DNA of 64,000 nucleotides from Cyanobium sp. CZS48M (GCA_030373145.1 JAUCZK010000013.1:1-64000); one strand, 5' to 3'; counted from the first letter of the stretch, positions 47,668-59,737 are shown. Numbers and translations are program-made. The notes: generated from the sequence alone by a model not told the origin.

Positions 47668-48843
47668 ATGACCGTGCGCTGGATCAGCAACGTCCGTCTG
47701 CCCCAGGCGTCGAAGTGCAGCCATGGCTCCGAGCGGCGCTGGCGCCTCGGGATCGATCCCAGCGGCCGGATCGTGAGGGTGCTGCCCCTCGATACTGGCA
47801 GCCACGCCGCCGGCGACAACTGGGACGGCGACTGGATCAGCCCCACCGGCGTTGATCTGCAGATCAACGGAGGCCTGGGGCTGGCCTTCCCCGAACTGGA
47901 GCCCACCGACCTGCCGCGGCTGCTGGAGTTGCTGGAGCTGCTCTGGGCCGATGGGGTGGAGGCGATCTGCCCCACCCTGGTGACCTGCGCCGTGCCTCCC
48001 CTGCGCCAGGCCCTGGCCGTGCTGCAGCAGGCCCGCCTCCAGCACCGACCCGGCCGCTGCCAGCTGCTGGGCGCCCATCTGGAGGGTCCCTTCCTGGCCG
48101 CGGCGCGGCGCGGCGCCCACCCAGCGGCCCACCTGGTGGCCCCCAGCCCTGGGGCCCTGCAGGAGCGCATCAGTGGCCATGAACAGGAGATCGCCCTGGT
48201 GACCCTGGCCCCGGAACTGGAGGGGGCCGATGCGGTGATCGCCGCCCTGCGCCAGCGCGGCATCGTGGTGAGCCTGGGCCACAGCGCCGCCACGGAAGCG
48301 GAGGCCGAGCGGGCTTTCGCGGCGGGCGTGGGCATGCTCACCCATGTCTTCAATGCCATGCCCGACCTGCACCGGCGGGCCCCCGGTCCGGTGGCGGCGG
48401 CGCTGCTGCGCGGCGATGTGGCCCTCGGGCTGATCGCCGATGGGGTGCATGTGGCCCCCTCGATGGCGGAGCTGCTGCAGCGGCTGGCCCCCGAGCAGGT
48501 GCTGCTGGTGAGTGACGCGCTCGGTCCCTATGGCCTGACGGAGGGCCGCCACCGCTGGGATGAACGGGTGCTGCTGGTGGAAGACGGCAGCTGTCGGCTG
48601 GAGGACGGCACCCTGGCGGGCGTCACCCTGCCACTGCTGGAGGGGGTGACGCGCCTGGCCCGCTGGAGCGGTGAACCGGGCCGGGCGATCGCCGCCGCCA
48701 CCCTCGTGCCTCGGCGGGTGCTCGGCGAGCGGAGAACACTGCCCCAGCTGCTGCTCGGACGACCCCTGAGCGAAAGCCTGCGCTGGCGTGTGGGGGCAAA
48801 CGGTGCGCTGGGCTGGCGGCGCGCGTCGGAAGCGGCTCCTTAG
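47668..48843 (+). CDS. nagA: N-acetylglucosamine-6-phosphate deacetylase
   Basis: The 391-residue amidohydrolase has the metal site [18 protein letters not shown] (with the metal-binding acid), [29 protein letters not shown] and ADGVHVAPS, then VSDALGPYG. The enzyme deacetylates GlcNAc-6-P in amino-sugar recycling. The ATG follows AGGAG by four bases, one of the clearest Shine-Dalgarnos here. The first 50 residues are less conserved. Confidence 0.9.
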   Translation: MTVRWISNVRLPQASKCSHGSERRWRLGIDPSGRIVRVLPLDTGSHAAGDNWDGDWISPTGVDLQINGGLGLAFPELEPTDLPRLLELLELLWADGVEAICPTLVTCAVPPLRQALAVLQQARLQHRPGRCQLLGAHLEGPFLAAARRGAHPAAHLVAPSPGALQERISGHEQEIALVTLAPELEGADAVIAALRQRGIVVSLGHSAATEAEAERAFAAGVGMLTHVFNAMPDLHRRAPGPVAAALLRGDVALGLIADGVHVAPSMAELLQRLAPEQVLLVSDALGPYGLTEGRHRWDERVLLVEDGSCRLEDGTLAGVTLPLLEGVTRLARWSGEPGRAIAAATLVPRRVLGERRTLPQLLLGRPLSESLRWRVGANGALGWRRASEAAP

Positions 48844-48846
48844 GAT
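48841..48846 (+). promoter_or_regulatory. Candidate -10 element (TAGGAT) upstream of chlM
   Basis: TAGGAT includes the nagA stop codon TAG and has 24 nt to the chlM ATG. The nagA-chlM gap is only 27 bp, so a separate chlM promoter would have to extend into nagA. The same hexamer is present upstream of psbD. Confidence 0.35.
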
Positions 48847-48870
48847 CCGCCCACCCGTTGCTGCGCCCCC

Positions 48871-49590
48871 ATGGCCACCTCTTCAGCGCCTGACGCCGGC
48901 GCCAAGCTGGCTGAGAAGGCCGAAGTGCGGGACTACTTCAACAGCACGGGCTTCGAGCGCTGGAAGCGGATCTACAGCGACAGCGACGACGTCAACAAGG
49001 TGCAGCGCAACATCCGCCTGGGGCACCAGAAGACGGTGGATCAGGTGCTGCAGTGGCTGCAGGAGGAGGGCGATCTGCCCGGCCGCAGTTTCTGCGATGC
49101 CGGCTGCGGCGTGGGCAGCCTCAGCCTGCCGCTGGCCCAGCTCGGGGCGGGCAGCATTGCCGCCAGCGACCTCTCGGAAGCCATGGTGGAGGAGGCCCGC
49201 CGTCGCCTGGAGGCCAGCGGCCTTACCGCTGATCGAGTGCAGTTCAGCGCCTCGGACCTGGAGAGCCTCCAGGGCCGTTACGACACGGTGGTCTGCCTTG
49301 ACGTGTTCATCCACTACCCCCAGGCCGCGGCCGAGGAGATGGTGCGCCACCTGGGCGGGCTGGCCGAGCGGCGGCTGATCGTGAGCTTTGCTCCCTACAC
49401 CCCCCTGCTGGCCATGCTCAAATCGATCGGCCAGCTCTTCCCCGGGCCCAGCAAGACCACCCGGGCCTACACCCTGCGCGAGGACGGCATCGTGGCCGCC
49501 GCTGCCGCCGCCGGCTTCCAGCTAAGGCGCCGCAGCCTCAACCAGGCCCCCTTCTATTTTTCCCGCCTGATCGAATTCGAGCGCGGCTGA
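48871..49590 (+). CDS. chlM: Magnesium-protoporphyrin IX methyltransferase
   Basis: The 239-residue SAM-dependent methyltransferase adds the methyl ester to Mg-protoporphyrin in chlorophyll synthesis. The opening VRDYFNSTGFERWKRIYSD and the SAM motif FCDAGCGVGSLSLPLA identify it. VIVSFAPYT-like IVSFAPYTPLL and a TRAYTLRE region follow. It converges on gltB with a 10-bp gap. Confidence 0.95.
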   Translation: MATSSAPDAGAKLAEKAEVRDYFNSTGFERWKRIYSDSDDVNKVQRNIRLGHQKTVDQVLQWLQEEGDLPGRSFCDAGCGVGSLSLPLAQLGAGSIAASDLSEAMVEEARRRLEASGLTADRVQFSASDLESLQGRYDTVVCLDVFIHYPQAAAEEMVRHLGGLAERRLIVSFAPYTPLLAMLKSIGQLFPGPSKTTRAYTLREDGIVAAAAAAGFQLRRRSLNQAPFYFSRLIEFERG

Positions 49591-49600
49591 ACCGCCACGC

Positions 49601-52600
49601 TCAGGTGGCCATCGCCAGTTTCTGCCGCTCCAGCAGCCCCACCGTGGCCACCTCGCTGGGGGGCACCAGCACCTTGAAGCGGGGGCGCCACTGGGGCCAG
49701 TTCGCCAGGATCTCGGCGGCCTTGCGGCTGCCGGTGCGCTCGAGGTGGGCCTCCAGCAACGGTTTGATCAACTGCTCCTGCTCGGGGGTGTCCAGGGCAT
49801 GGACCGAGACGATCTCGGGATTGAGGAGCCCCGCCATCGCGTCGTGCTCATCCAGCAGGAAGGCCACCCCGCCGGTCATGCCCGCCGCCACGTTGCGGCC
49901 GGTGCTGCCGAGCACCACCACCACCCCGCCGGTCATGTATTCACAGCAGTGGTCGCCGCAGCCTTCAATCACAGTGCGAGCGCCGCTGTTGCGCACAGCG
50001 AAGCGCTCACCGGCCCGGCCGAGGGCGAACAGCTCGCCACCGGTGGCGCCGTAGAGGCAGGTGTTACCCAGGATCACCTGATTGCCGGGATCCCGGGTCG
50101 CCGCCGATGGCACAACCGTGATGCGGCCACCGTTGATGCCCTTGCCGACGTAGTCGTTGGCATCCCCCTCCAGGCGCAGGTCCATGCCCTGCAAGTTGAA
50201 GGCGCCGAAGCTCTGGCCGGCGGCCCCTTCGAAGCAGAGATCGAGCAGGCCCTGGAACCCCTTGTTGCCGTGGCGGGCCGCCAGCTCACCAGCCAGGCGT
50301 GCCCCGACACTGCGGTCGGTGTTGAAGATCTCCAGGCGGCGGGCCACCTGCCCGTGCTGCTCAATGGCCGCCACCAGCTCGGGATCAGCCAGGAGCTGAT
50401 CCTCGAGAATGGCGCCATTGCCGTGGGCCTGGGTGTCATGGCGCAGCCAGCTGCGGTCGTCGGAGCCGGGCAGCGGGGCCAGCAGGCAGGTGAGATCGAG
50501 GGCGGTGGTCTTGGCCAGGGCCACCTGGCGGGGGTGCAGCAGCTCCACCCGGCCGATGAGATCCTCCAGACGGGCCACGCCGAGCACGCTCAGCAACTGG
50601 CGCACTTCCTCAGCCACGTAGAGGAAGAAATTGACCACGTGCTCCGGCAGTCCGGTGAAGCGCTTGCGCAGGGCCTCCTTCTGGGTGGCCACCCCCACCG
50701 GGCAATTGTTGGTGTGGCAGACGCGCGCCATGATGCAGCCCTCGGCGATCATGGCCACCGAGCCGAATCCGTATTCCTCGGCGCCGAGCAGAGCCGCCAT
50801 CAGCACATCCCAGCCGGTCTTGAGGCCGCCATCGGCCCGCAGCAACACCCGCTCACGCAGGCCGTTCGTCAGCAGGCTGCGATGCACCTCTGAGAGACCC
50901 AGCTCCCAGGGACTGCCGGCATGCTTGATCGAGCTCAGGGGCGATGCACCGGTGCCGCCGTCGTGGCCGGAGATCTGAATCACATCAGCGTTGGCCTTGG
51001 CCACGCCGGTGGCGATCGTGCCGATGCCGATCTCGGCCACCAGCTTCACCGACACCTTGGCAGCCGGATGCACCTGGTGCAGGTCGTGGATCAGCTGGGC
51101 CAGATCCTCGATGGAATAGATGTCGTGGTGGGGCGGCGGTGAGATCAGCGCCACGCCGGATTTGCTGTTGCGCAGCCAGCCGATGTAGGCATCCACCTTG
51201 GGACCGGGCAGCTGGCCCCCTTCGCCGGGTTTGGCCCCCTGGGCCACCTTGATCTCCAACTGCTTGCCGCTGCGCAGGTACTCCGGCGTCACGCCGAAAC
51301 GCCCGGAGGCCACCTGCTTGATGGCTGAGCAGGCGCTGTCGCCGGGCACCAGGCCGCGCAGGGTGGGCAGGGTGGCGGAGCGGCCCTCCTCGTCGACATC
51401 GGTGAGCGGGTGGTAACGGGCCGGATCCTCTCCTCCCTCACCACTGTTGCTCTTGCCGCCGATGCGGTTCATGGCCACCGCCAGCACCTCGTGGGCCTCA
51501 CGGGAAAGGGCCCCAAGGCTCATGCCACCGGTGCAGAACCGGCTGCAGATGCTCTCCACGCTCTCCACCTGCTCGATCGGCAGGGGGGTGGGGGCGGGCC
51601 GTAGCTCCAGCAGGTCGCGCAGGCTCGTGACCGGGCGGTTCTCCAGCAGGGTGCGGTAGGTGGCGAAATGGTCGTAACCGGGACCGGCCGCCACAGCCGC
51701 ATGCAGCGCCTTGGCCATCTCCGGGCTGTTGAGGTGGAACTCACCGCCGGAGCGGTATTGCACAAAGCCCATGAACTCCAGCTTGGTGCGGTTGAGCTCG
51801 GGGAAGGCCTTGGCGTGGAACTCCAGGGTTTCATTGGCGAGATCAGCCAGGCTGAGGCCCGCCACCCGGCTGGTGGTGCCGCGGAAGGCCAGATCGATCA
51901 GATCGGCACCGATGCCGATGGCCTCGAAGATCTGGGCCCCGTGGTAGCTGGCCAGCAGCGAGATGCCGATCTTGGAGAGGATCTTGCGCAGGCCAGCCTC
52001 CAGGGCCTTGCGCACATTGGCCTGGGCCTGGGAGGAGTCGATCGCCGGCAGCTTGCCACGCTCCATCAGAGAGCGGGTCTTGGGGTGGGCCAGCCAGTGG
52101 CGGGTGGTTTCCCAGGTGAGCCAGGGGCAGACAGCGCTGGCGCCGAAGCCGATCAGGCAGGCCAGATGGTGGGTGCTCCAGCACTGGGCGGTGTCGATCA
52201 CCAGGGAGCAGTGCAGGCGCACTCCCAGCCGCAGTAGGTGCTGGTGCACCGCGCCCACCGCCAGCAGCGCCGGGATGAAGGTGGTGGTGGCACTGAGGCC
52301 AGCGTCGACGCGGTCGGAGAGCACCAGGATCTGGCTTCCGTTGCCCACGGCCTGCTCCGCCGCCTGACAAAGGCGCTGCACAGCGGCCTCCAGACCAGCC
52401 GGACCCTGCTCCAGCCCATAGAGCGTGGACAGGGTGGTAGTGGCCAGTCCCTGCAGGGGCAGGGCCTCCAGATCGGCTTCGTTGAGAACGGGCGTGGCGA
52501 GGTGAAGCACCGAGGCGGCCGAAGGCTCCGGCCGCAGGGCTGACCCCCGCCGCCCCAGGTGCATCTCCAGACTCATCACCAGCTCCTCGCGCAGGGGGTC

Positions 52601-54199
52601 GATCGGGGGATTGGTGACCTGGGCGAAGCGCTGCTTGAAGTAGTCGTAGAGGAGGTGGGGCTTGCTGGAGAGCACCGCCAGGGGGATGTCGTCACCCATG
52701 CAGTAGGTGGGCTCCTTGCCCTGGCCGGCCATGTCTTCGATCACCAGGTCCAGGTCCTCGGCGGTGAAGCCGAAGGCGGTCTGGTGACGGAGCAGATCGA
52801 GATTGGCCAGCTGCTGCTCCGTGCGCCAGGGCTGGGGCTCCAGCGAGCGGCGGTGTTCCTGCAGCCAGGCGGCGTAGGGGTAGCGGGAGGCAGCCTCCTC
52901 CTTCACCTGCCAGTTCTGCAGCAGGCGGCCGTTCTCGAGATCCACTGCAAGCATCTGGCCGGGGCCAAGGCGGCCCTTCTCGACGATGCGGCTCTCGTCG
53001 ATCTCCACCACGCCGGTTTCCGAACCCATCACCACCAGGCCATCGCTGGTGATGCAGTAACGGGCGGGACGCAGACCGTTGCGATCGAGGGTGGCACCGA
53101 CGCTGCGGCCGTCGCTGAACACCAGCAGGGCCGGGCCGTCCCAGGGCTCCTGCAGGCAGGCGGAATATTCATAGAAGGCCTGGACATCCGGACGGGACTC
53201 CAGCTCGGGCTGCTGTCGGAACGCTTCCGGCACGAGGGTGAGCAGGCTGTCGGTGATCGGCCGGCCGCTGCGCACCATCAGCTCGAGCATGGCGTCGAGG
53301 TTGGCCGAATCGCTGAAGGCGGCGTTGACCACCGGCTTGAGGTCTGAGGAGGCCTCACCCCAGACCGCATCGAGGTGAGATTCGGCCGCGTGGGCCCAGT
53401 TGATGTTCCCCAGCAGGGTGTTGATCTCGCCGTTGTGACCCAGCAGCCGCATGGGCTGAGCCAGGGGCCAGCGGGGCAGGGTGTTGGTGCTGAAGCGGCG
53501 GTGGTAGACCGCGAAACTCACCGCAAAGCGCGGATCGCGCAGATCGGCATAGAAGGCCGCGAGCACCTCGGAGCGCACCATGCCCTTGTACACAACGGTG
53601 CGGCCGCTGAAGGAGGCGAAGTAAAGGTCGTTGGGATCGCCGCCCGGGGTGGCCCGCACCAGATCCACGGCCCGGCGGCGGCAGCGGAACAGCAGCGATT
53701 CGAGCGCATCGCCCGGCTCCGGGCCTTCCACCAGCCACTGCTCGATGCGTGGGACGGTCTGGAGGGCAAGGGGCCCGAGCACGGAGGGCTCCACGGGAAC
53801 CTCTCGCCAGCCGAGGCTGCGCAGACCCACCAGGGCCGCTGCCTGCTCACACAGCGCCTTGGCCTGCTGACGCTTCGGCTCCGAGACCGGCAGAAAAACC
53901 ATCGCCAGGCCTCGGCGACCCTCCTCAGCCAGGCTGGATTCGGGCCAGACCTCCCCCAGGTAGCCCCAGGGAATGCCGCAGAGCACACCGGCGCCATCGC
54001 CGGAATCGCCATCGCCACCGCAGCCCCCACGGTGCTCCATGCAGTCCAGACCGCGCAGGGCCTGCTCCAGCAGCCAATGGCTGGGCTCACCGCTGAGCTG
54101 GGCAAGAAAACCAACCCCGCAGGCATCCTTTTCGCCAGCGACTTCAGTCGGTGCCTGACTGTCGCAATGGGGCCAAACAGAGCGGCGAAGAAGTGGCAT
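49601..54199 (-). CDS. gltB: Ferredoxin-dependent glutamate synthase
   Basis: The 1532-residue enzyme makes two glutamates from glutamine and 2-oxoglutarate. The N-terminal glutaminase domain has the nucleophile Cys27 in EKDACGVGFLAQ. The central and FMN-binding synthase domains include FCTGGMSLGALSREAHE and GEGGEDPARYHPL, and the iron-sulfur region contains ARVCHTNNCPVGVATQ. A C-terminal beta-helix (GxxxG repeats such as GGVVVVLGSTGRNVAAGMTGG) ends it. The long single chain and absence of an adjacent gltD fit the ferredoxin form (also called glsF/glu). A 129-bp divergent spacer lies upstream. Confidence 0.95.
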   Translation of the reverse strand: MPLLRRSVWPHCDSQAPTEVAGEKDACGVGFLAQLSGEPSHWLLEQALRGLDCMEHRGGCGGDGDSGDGAGVLCGIPWGYLGEVWPESSLAEEGRRGLAMVFLPVSEPKRQQAKALCEQAAALVGLRSLGWREVPVEPSVLGPLALQTVPRIEQWLVEGPEPGDALESLLFRCRRRAVDLVRATPGGDPNDLYFASFSGRTVVYKGMVRSEVLAAFYADLRDPRFAVSFAVYHRRFSTNTLPRWPLAQPMRLLGHNGEINTLLGNINWAHAAESHLDAVWGEASSDLKPVVNAAFSDSANLDAMLELMVRSGRPITDSLLTLVPEAFRQQPELESRPDVQAFYEYSACLQEPWDGPALLVFSDGRSVGATLDRNGLRPARYCITSDGLVVMGSETGVVEIDESRIVEKGRLGPGQMLAVDLENGRLLQNWQVKEEAASRYPYAAWLQEHRRSLEPQPWRTEQQLANLDLLRHQTAFGFTAEDLDLVIEDMAGQGKEPTYCMGDDIPLAVLSSKPHLLYDYFKQRFAQVTNPPIDPLREELVMSLEMHLGRRGSALRPEPSAASVLHLATPVLNEADLEALPLQGLATTTLSTLYGLEQGPAGLEAAVQRLCQAAEQAVGNGSQILVLSDRVDAGLSATTTFIPALLAVGAVHQHLLRLGVRLHCSLVIDTAQCWSTHHLACLIGFGASAVCPWLTWETTRHWLAHPKTRSLMERGKLPAIDSSQAQANVRKALEAGLRKILSKIGISLLASYHGAQIFEAIGIGADLIDLAFRGTTSRVAGLSLADLANETLEFHAKAFPELNRTKLEFMGFVQYRSGGEFHLNSPEMAKALHAAVAAGPGYDHFATYRTLLENRPVTSLRDLLELRPAPTPLPIEQVESVESICSRFCTGGMSLGALSREAHEVLAVAMNRIGGKSNSGEGGEDPARYHPLTDVDEEGRSATLPTLRGLVPGDSACSAIKQVASGRFGVTPEYLRSGKQLEIKVAQGAKPGEGGQLPGPKVDAYIGWLRNSKSGVALISPPPHHDIYSIEDLAQLIHDLHQVHPAAKVSVKLVAEIGIGTIATGVAKANADVIQISGHDGGTGASPLSSIKHAGSPWELGLSEVHRSLLTNGLRERVLLRADGGLKTGWDVLMAALLGAEEYGFGSVAMIAEGCIMARVCHTNNCPVGVATQKEALRKRFTGLPEHVVNFFLYVAEEVRQLLSVLGVARLEDLIGRVELLHPRQVALAKTTALDLTCLLAPLPGSDDRSWLRHDTQAHGNGAILEDQLLADPELVAAIEQHGQVARRLEIFNTDRSVGARLAGELAARHGNKGFQGLLDLCFEGAAGQSFGAFNLQGMDLRLEGDANDYVGKGINGGRITVVPSAATRDPGNQVILGNTCLYGATGGELFALGRAGERFAVRNSGARTVIEGCGDHCCEYMTGGVVVVLGSTGRNVAAGMTGGVAFLLDEHDAMAGLLNPEIVSVHALDTPEQEQLIKPLLEAHLERTGSRKAAEILANWPQWRPRFKVLVPPSEVATVGLLERQKLAMAT

Positions 54200-54225
54200 A
54201 GCCCGGCAACAACCTGTCGGTAGAC

Positions 54226-54256
54226 CGCGGACGCCTCAAAAAAGGAGATGTCCGCG
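54226..54256. repeat. Inverted repeat in the gltB leader
   Basis: CGCGGAC (54226-54232) and GTCCGCG (54250-54256) form a 7-bp arm pair; CCT/AGG can pair inside across an A-rich loop (CAAAAA). It lies 27-57 bp upstream of the gltB ATG. On the minus strand TAAGAT (54277-54272) is a possible -10, which would place the structure in the mRNA leader. No NtcA-type GTAN8TAC site was seen. Confidence 0.5.
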
Positions 54257-54328
54257 CGGAAGGGGATTTTGATCTTAGAGACGTGCGTTCAGCGATAGCG
54301 TTCATCACCAACGGATGAGTGTCCAGAC

Positions 54329-56182
54329 GTGGTGCCGTACCGATCCCTTCCAGCCGGACTGATGAGCCTGGCGGTGATGGCCCTGCTGCCAGCCGCCGAC
54401 GGCAGCTTTGCCTCGGCCCCGGCCCGAGCGGCCGCTCCCTTTCCTGGGGCAGCAGCTCTCCCTGGGGCCGCCCGCGGGGTTCTGCTGGCCCGCAGCCCTG
54501 GGACTCCACTCCAGGAGGGCCGCCGGATCGTGATCAACGGCCGGGAGCAGAGCGCCCGCTGGCAAGGAATGCCGGCCGTTGGCGGCAACCCGTCCCAGCT
54601 CTGGCTGCCCCTCGAGGTGCTGCAGGGCCAGCTGGGGGTGGCCAGCAGCAGCCGCGTCGATGGAGGACTGGATCTGGAGTGGTTCGGGCGAAAGCAGCAG
54701 GTGCCCGCCAGCGGGCAGCGCAGCCTCGACGATGAGGTGGCCGTCGACGCCATCCCCCTGCTGCAGGCGGCCGGAGTCCGCATTCAGACCGATGGGGACC
54801 GCCTGCTGCTGGAGTTGCCCCTGCCCGGGCTGGTGCGGGTGCGGGCCTCAGCACCGGGGCCCGATCGCCAGGTGGTGCTGGATCTCAGTGGGGCGGCCGT
54901 GGTGCGCCAGGAGTCCGGTCAGATCCTGCTGGGCCTGCTCAGCACCGCCACTCAGCGCTCTGAACTGCAGGCCCTCGGTGTGGCGGTCAGCTCCAGCCGG
55001 GAAGGGCTGCTGTTGCGTCCGAGCGGCGGCGGGAGGGTGTTGACCCTCGGGGGGCCCGACCGGGTGGTGTTCGCCATCCCCGCGGGAGCCAGCACCGGGG
55101 CAACACCAACGACACCCCAGGCCGCCCCGCCGCTCGACCCGCGGCTGCAGGCCCTGCTCAATCGCAGCGTCAGCGTCAATCGCCAGGTGTTGCCCATGGG
55201 CTCCCGGCGCATGCTGGTCAACAGTGTCCGCTTCAATCCCCAGCAGAATCCGCTGGAACTCAGGGTGCTGACCCGTCCCGACGGGATGCAGGGGCTCACC
55301 TCGCTCACGGCCCTGGCCCAGCGGGACCAGGCCCTGGTGGCCATCAACGGCGGCTATTTCAACCGCGTGCGACGGCTGCCCCTGGGCGCCCTCAAGGCCG
55401 AAGGACGCTGGCTCTCCGGGCCGATCCTCAACCGCGGCGCCATCGGCTGGCAGCCCGGGGGCCTTCCCAGTTTCGGTCGGCTGGCCCTGCAGGAGCAGCT
55501 GATCGATGAACGGGGCCAGCGCTGGCCGCTGTCGAGCCTGAACAGCGGCTACGTGCAGCGGGGTTTGGCCCGCTACACCGCCGACTGGGGGAGCGGCTAC
55601 CAGGCCCTGAGCGGCAACGAATCGGGGGTGCTGATCCGCTCTGGGGTGGTGCTGCAGCGGCTCGATGGCGCCCAGCTGCAGCGGGGCATTCCCCTCGGCC
55701 GCGAAGACACCCTGGTGGTGGGACGGGCCGGCGTGAGTCCGCCCTGGCCCGAGGCCAGCCGGCTGACCCTCGCCAGCCAACCCAGCGATCCGCTCGGTCA
55801 GCAGACCTTTGTGATGGGGGGCGGCCCGCTGCTGCTGCTGGGGGGTCAGGTGGTGCTCAACGGCACGGCCGAAGGGTTCAGCAGCGCCTTCCAGGGGCAA
55901 GGGGCCCCGCGCACGGTGATCGGCAGCGATGGCCGTCAGATCTGGTTGCTGACGCTGCAGGGGGTGGACCATGCCGGCCCCACCCTGGGCGAAACAGCGG
56001 TCCTGCTGCGCCAGCTGGGCCTGCGCGAGGCCCTGAACCTCGACGGCGGCAGCTCCACCGGTCTGTTCCTGGGCAACACCCAGACCGTGCGGGGCCGGGG
56101 CGTGGCCGCCTCGATCCATAACGGTCTCGGCCTGGTGCCCCAGAGCGGGCGGGCCCAGGCGGGCGAGAGGAACGACGGCTGA
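54329..56182 (+). CDS. Exported protein with phosphodiester glycosidase (NAGPA) domain
   Basis: The 617-residue protein has an N-terminal hydrophobic stretch ending near an Ala-rich site (GLMSLAVMALLPAADGSFAS), a likely signal peptide. The next ~200 residues resemble envelope domains such as the copper-amine-oxidase-N type (VINGREQSARWQGMP, PSQLWLPLEVLQ). The C-terminal half is the NAGPA/DUF2233 domain with ALVAINGGYFNR and EALNLDGGSSTGLFLGN. Such domains act on phosphodiester-linked sugars, probably at the envelope; the substrate is unknown. A GTG start is used. It is divergent from gltB. Confidence 0.8.
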   Translation: MVPYRSLPAGLMSLAVMALLPAADGSFASAPARAAAPFPGAAALPGAARGVLLARSPGTPLQEGRRIVINGREQSARWQGMPAVGGNPSQLWLPLEVLQGQLGVASSSRVDGGLDLEWFGRKQQVPASGQRSLDDEVAVDAIPLLQAAGVRIQTDGDRLLLELPLPGLVRVRASAPGPDRQVVLDLSGAAVVRQESGQILLGLLSTATQRSELQALGVAVSSSREGLLLRPSGGGRVLTLGGPDRVVFAIPAGASTGATPTTPQAAPPLDPRLQALLNRSVSVNRQVLPMGSRRMLVNSVRFNPQQNPLELRVLTRPDGMQGLTSLTALAQRDQALVAINGGYFNRVRRLPLGALKAEGRWLSGPILNRGAIGWQPGGLPSFGRLALQEQLIDERGQRWPLSSLNSGYVQRGLARYTADWGSGYQALSGNESGVLIRSGVVLQRLDGAQLQRGIPLGREDTLVVGRAGVSPPWPEASRLTLASQPSDPLGQQTFVMGGGPLLLLGGQVVLNGTAEGFSSAFQGQGAPRTVIGSDGRQIWLLTLQGVDHAGPTLGETAVLLRQLGLREALNLDGGSSTGLFLGNTQTVRGRGVAASIHNGLGLVPQSGRAQAGERNDG

Positions 56183-56247
56183 GCCACCCCGGCTCCGGCC
56201 CTGGCAAGCTGGATCCTGCCCCTGCCGCCCACCGGCGCGACCGCCCC

Positions 56248-56604
56248 ATGCCCAAGGGTCTGAGCCTGCGTCTGTCCTCCGCGGCGGCGGCCGAGCTGGG
56301 GCGCCAGGCTGCGGTGGCCGGCACCCCCGGCCTGATGCATCTGGACCTGGTGGAGGGGGGCTGCGAGCAATGGGTGATCCGCATCCGTCCGGGTCACCTC
56401 GCCGGTGTTCCCGTGGCCAGGGCCGATGGCATCACCCTGCACGCCCCGTTGGCCCAAATTCCTCTGTTGGCTGGGTTGAGCCTCGATTACCGCGGGGATC
56501 TCAGCGGTGGGGGCTTTCTGATCCGCACCGGCGAGGGGGTGAGCTGCTGTGCCTGCGGAGCCGCCTTCAGCCGCTCGGGAGCTGGGGGGACCACGACAAA
56601 GTAA
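56248..56604 (+). CDS. IscA/HesB-like (A-type carrier) protein
   Basis: The 118-residue protein opens like A-type Fe-S carriers ([14 protein letters not shown]) and ends with CCACGAAFS, keeping the CxC-G-x-F pattern (Cys101, Cys103). Cys39 in VEGGCEQW sits where the family's first cysteine (SGCSG-like) lies, but the surrounding residues differ, and an extra Cys100 is present. It could be an iron-sulfur carrier or a degenerate family member. It lies 52 bp before rpsL on the same strand. Confidence 0.7.
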   Translation: MPKGLSLRLSSAAAAELGRQAAVAGTPGLMHLDLVEGGCEQWVIRIRPGHLAGVPVARADGITLHAPLAQIPLLAGLSLDYRGDLSGGGFLIRTGEGVSCCACGAAFSRSGAGGTTTK

Positions 56605-56656
56605 GGTGACGGATTGTCGAAACGGTCGGACGTCCGGCCTAATTCTCCGGCCCTCG

Positions 56657-57031
56657 ATGCCCACGATTCAGCAGCTGATCCGCACCGAGCGGCAGCACCT
56701 CACCCGCAAGACCAAATCCCCGGCTCTGCGCGGCTGTCCAGAGCGTCGCGGGGTCTGCACCCGCGTGTACACCTCCACCCCGAAGAAGCCGAATTCGGCC
56801 CTTCGCAAGGTGGCAAGGGTGCGCCTCACCTCGGGTTTCGAAGTCACGGCCTACATCCCCGGGATCGGCCACAACCTCCAGGAGCACTCCGTGGTGCTGA
56901 TCCGTGGAGGTCGCGTCAAAGACCTCCCCGGCGTCCGTTACCACATCATTCGCGGAACCCTCGACACCTCAGGTGTCAAGGACCGCCGCCAGAGCCGCTC
57001 CAAGTACGGCGCCAAGACTCCCAAGAGCTGA
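56657..57031 (+). CDS. rpsL: 30S ribosomal protein S12
   Basis: The 124-residue protein opens [13 protein letters not shown], with [18 protein letters not shown] and the [25 protein letters not shown] segment, the classic streptomycin-resistance region. It sits at the decoding centre. It begins the str operon rpsL-rpsG-fusA-tuf-rpsJ. TAAGGT (56602-56607) at the IscA-like stop could be a -10, and CTAATT (56639-56644) lies closer to the ATG. Confidence 0.98.
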   Translation: MPTIQQLIRTERQHLTRKTKSPALRGCPERRGVCTRVYTSTPKKPNSALRKVARVRLTSGFEVTAYIPGIGHNLQEHSVVLIRGGRVKDLPGVRYHIIRGTLDTSGVKDRRQSRSKYGAKTPKS

Positions 57032-57089
57032 TCCCCAGCCCTGACTGTCTTCTCCCCCACTCCCTCGCACCGCCGATCCCCACAGGTTT

Positions 57090-57560
57090 ATGTCCCGCCG
57101 CAATGCTGCTGAGAAGCGCCCGATCCTTCCTGACCCGCAGTTCAACAGTCGCCTGGCCTCCATGGTCGTGGCACGGCTGATGAAGCACGGCAAGAAGTCC
57201 ACCGCTCAGCGGATCCTCTCCGACGCTTTCGGACTGATCAACGACCGCACCGGCACTGACCCCCTCGAGGTGTTCGAAACGGCTGTGCGCAACGCCACTC
57301 CCCTGGTGGAGGTGCGCGCCCGTCGGGTGGGCGGCGCCACCTATCAGGTGCCGATGGAAGTGCGTCAGGAACGCGGCACCGCCATGGCGCTGCGCTGGCT
57401 GGTCAACTTCTCCCGGGCCCGCAACGGCCGCAGCATGGCCCAGAAGCTGGCGGGTGAACTGATGGACGCCGCCAACGAAGCCGGCAGTGCCGTGCGCAAG
57501 CGCGAAGAAACCCACAAGATGGCCGAGGCCAACAAGGCCTTCGCCCACTACCGCTACTGA
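57090..57560 (+). CDS. rpsG: 30S ribosomal protein S7
   Basis: The 156-residue protein starts [20 protein letters not shown] and includes [20 protein letters not shown] and [17 protein letters not shown], the conserved S7 core that nucleates assembly of the 30S head and can regulate the str operon. It lies 58 bp after rpsL. Confidence 0.98.
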   Translation: MSRRNAAEKRPILPDPQFNSRLASMVVARLMKHGKKSTAQRILSDAFGLINDRTGTDPLEVFETAVRNATPLVEVRARRVGGATYQVPMEVRQERGTAMALRWLVNFSRARNGRSMAQKLAGELMDAANEAGSAVRKREETHKMAEANKAFAHYRY

Positions 57561-57661
57561 GCACCCTTCCTGACTGGATGGCGGGCGCCTTCAGTCAGAC
57601 CAGGTCAACCCTTGAACCTGCGCCCGCACCATTCGTCGATCAAACACCGGAGACCTTCCCC

Positions 57662-59737
<2,076 letters not shown>

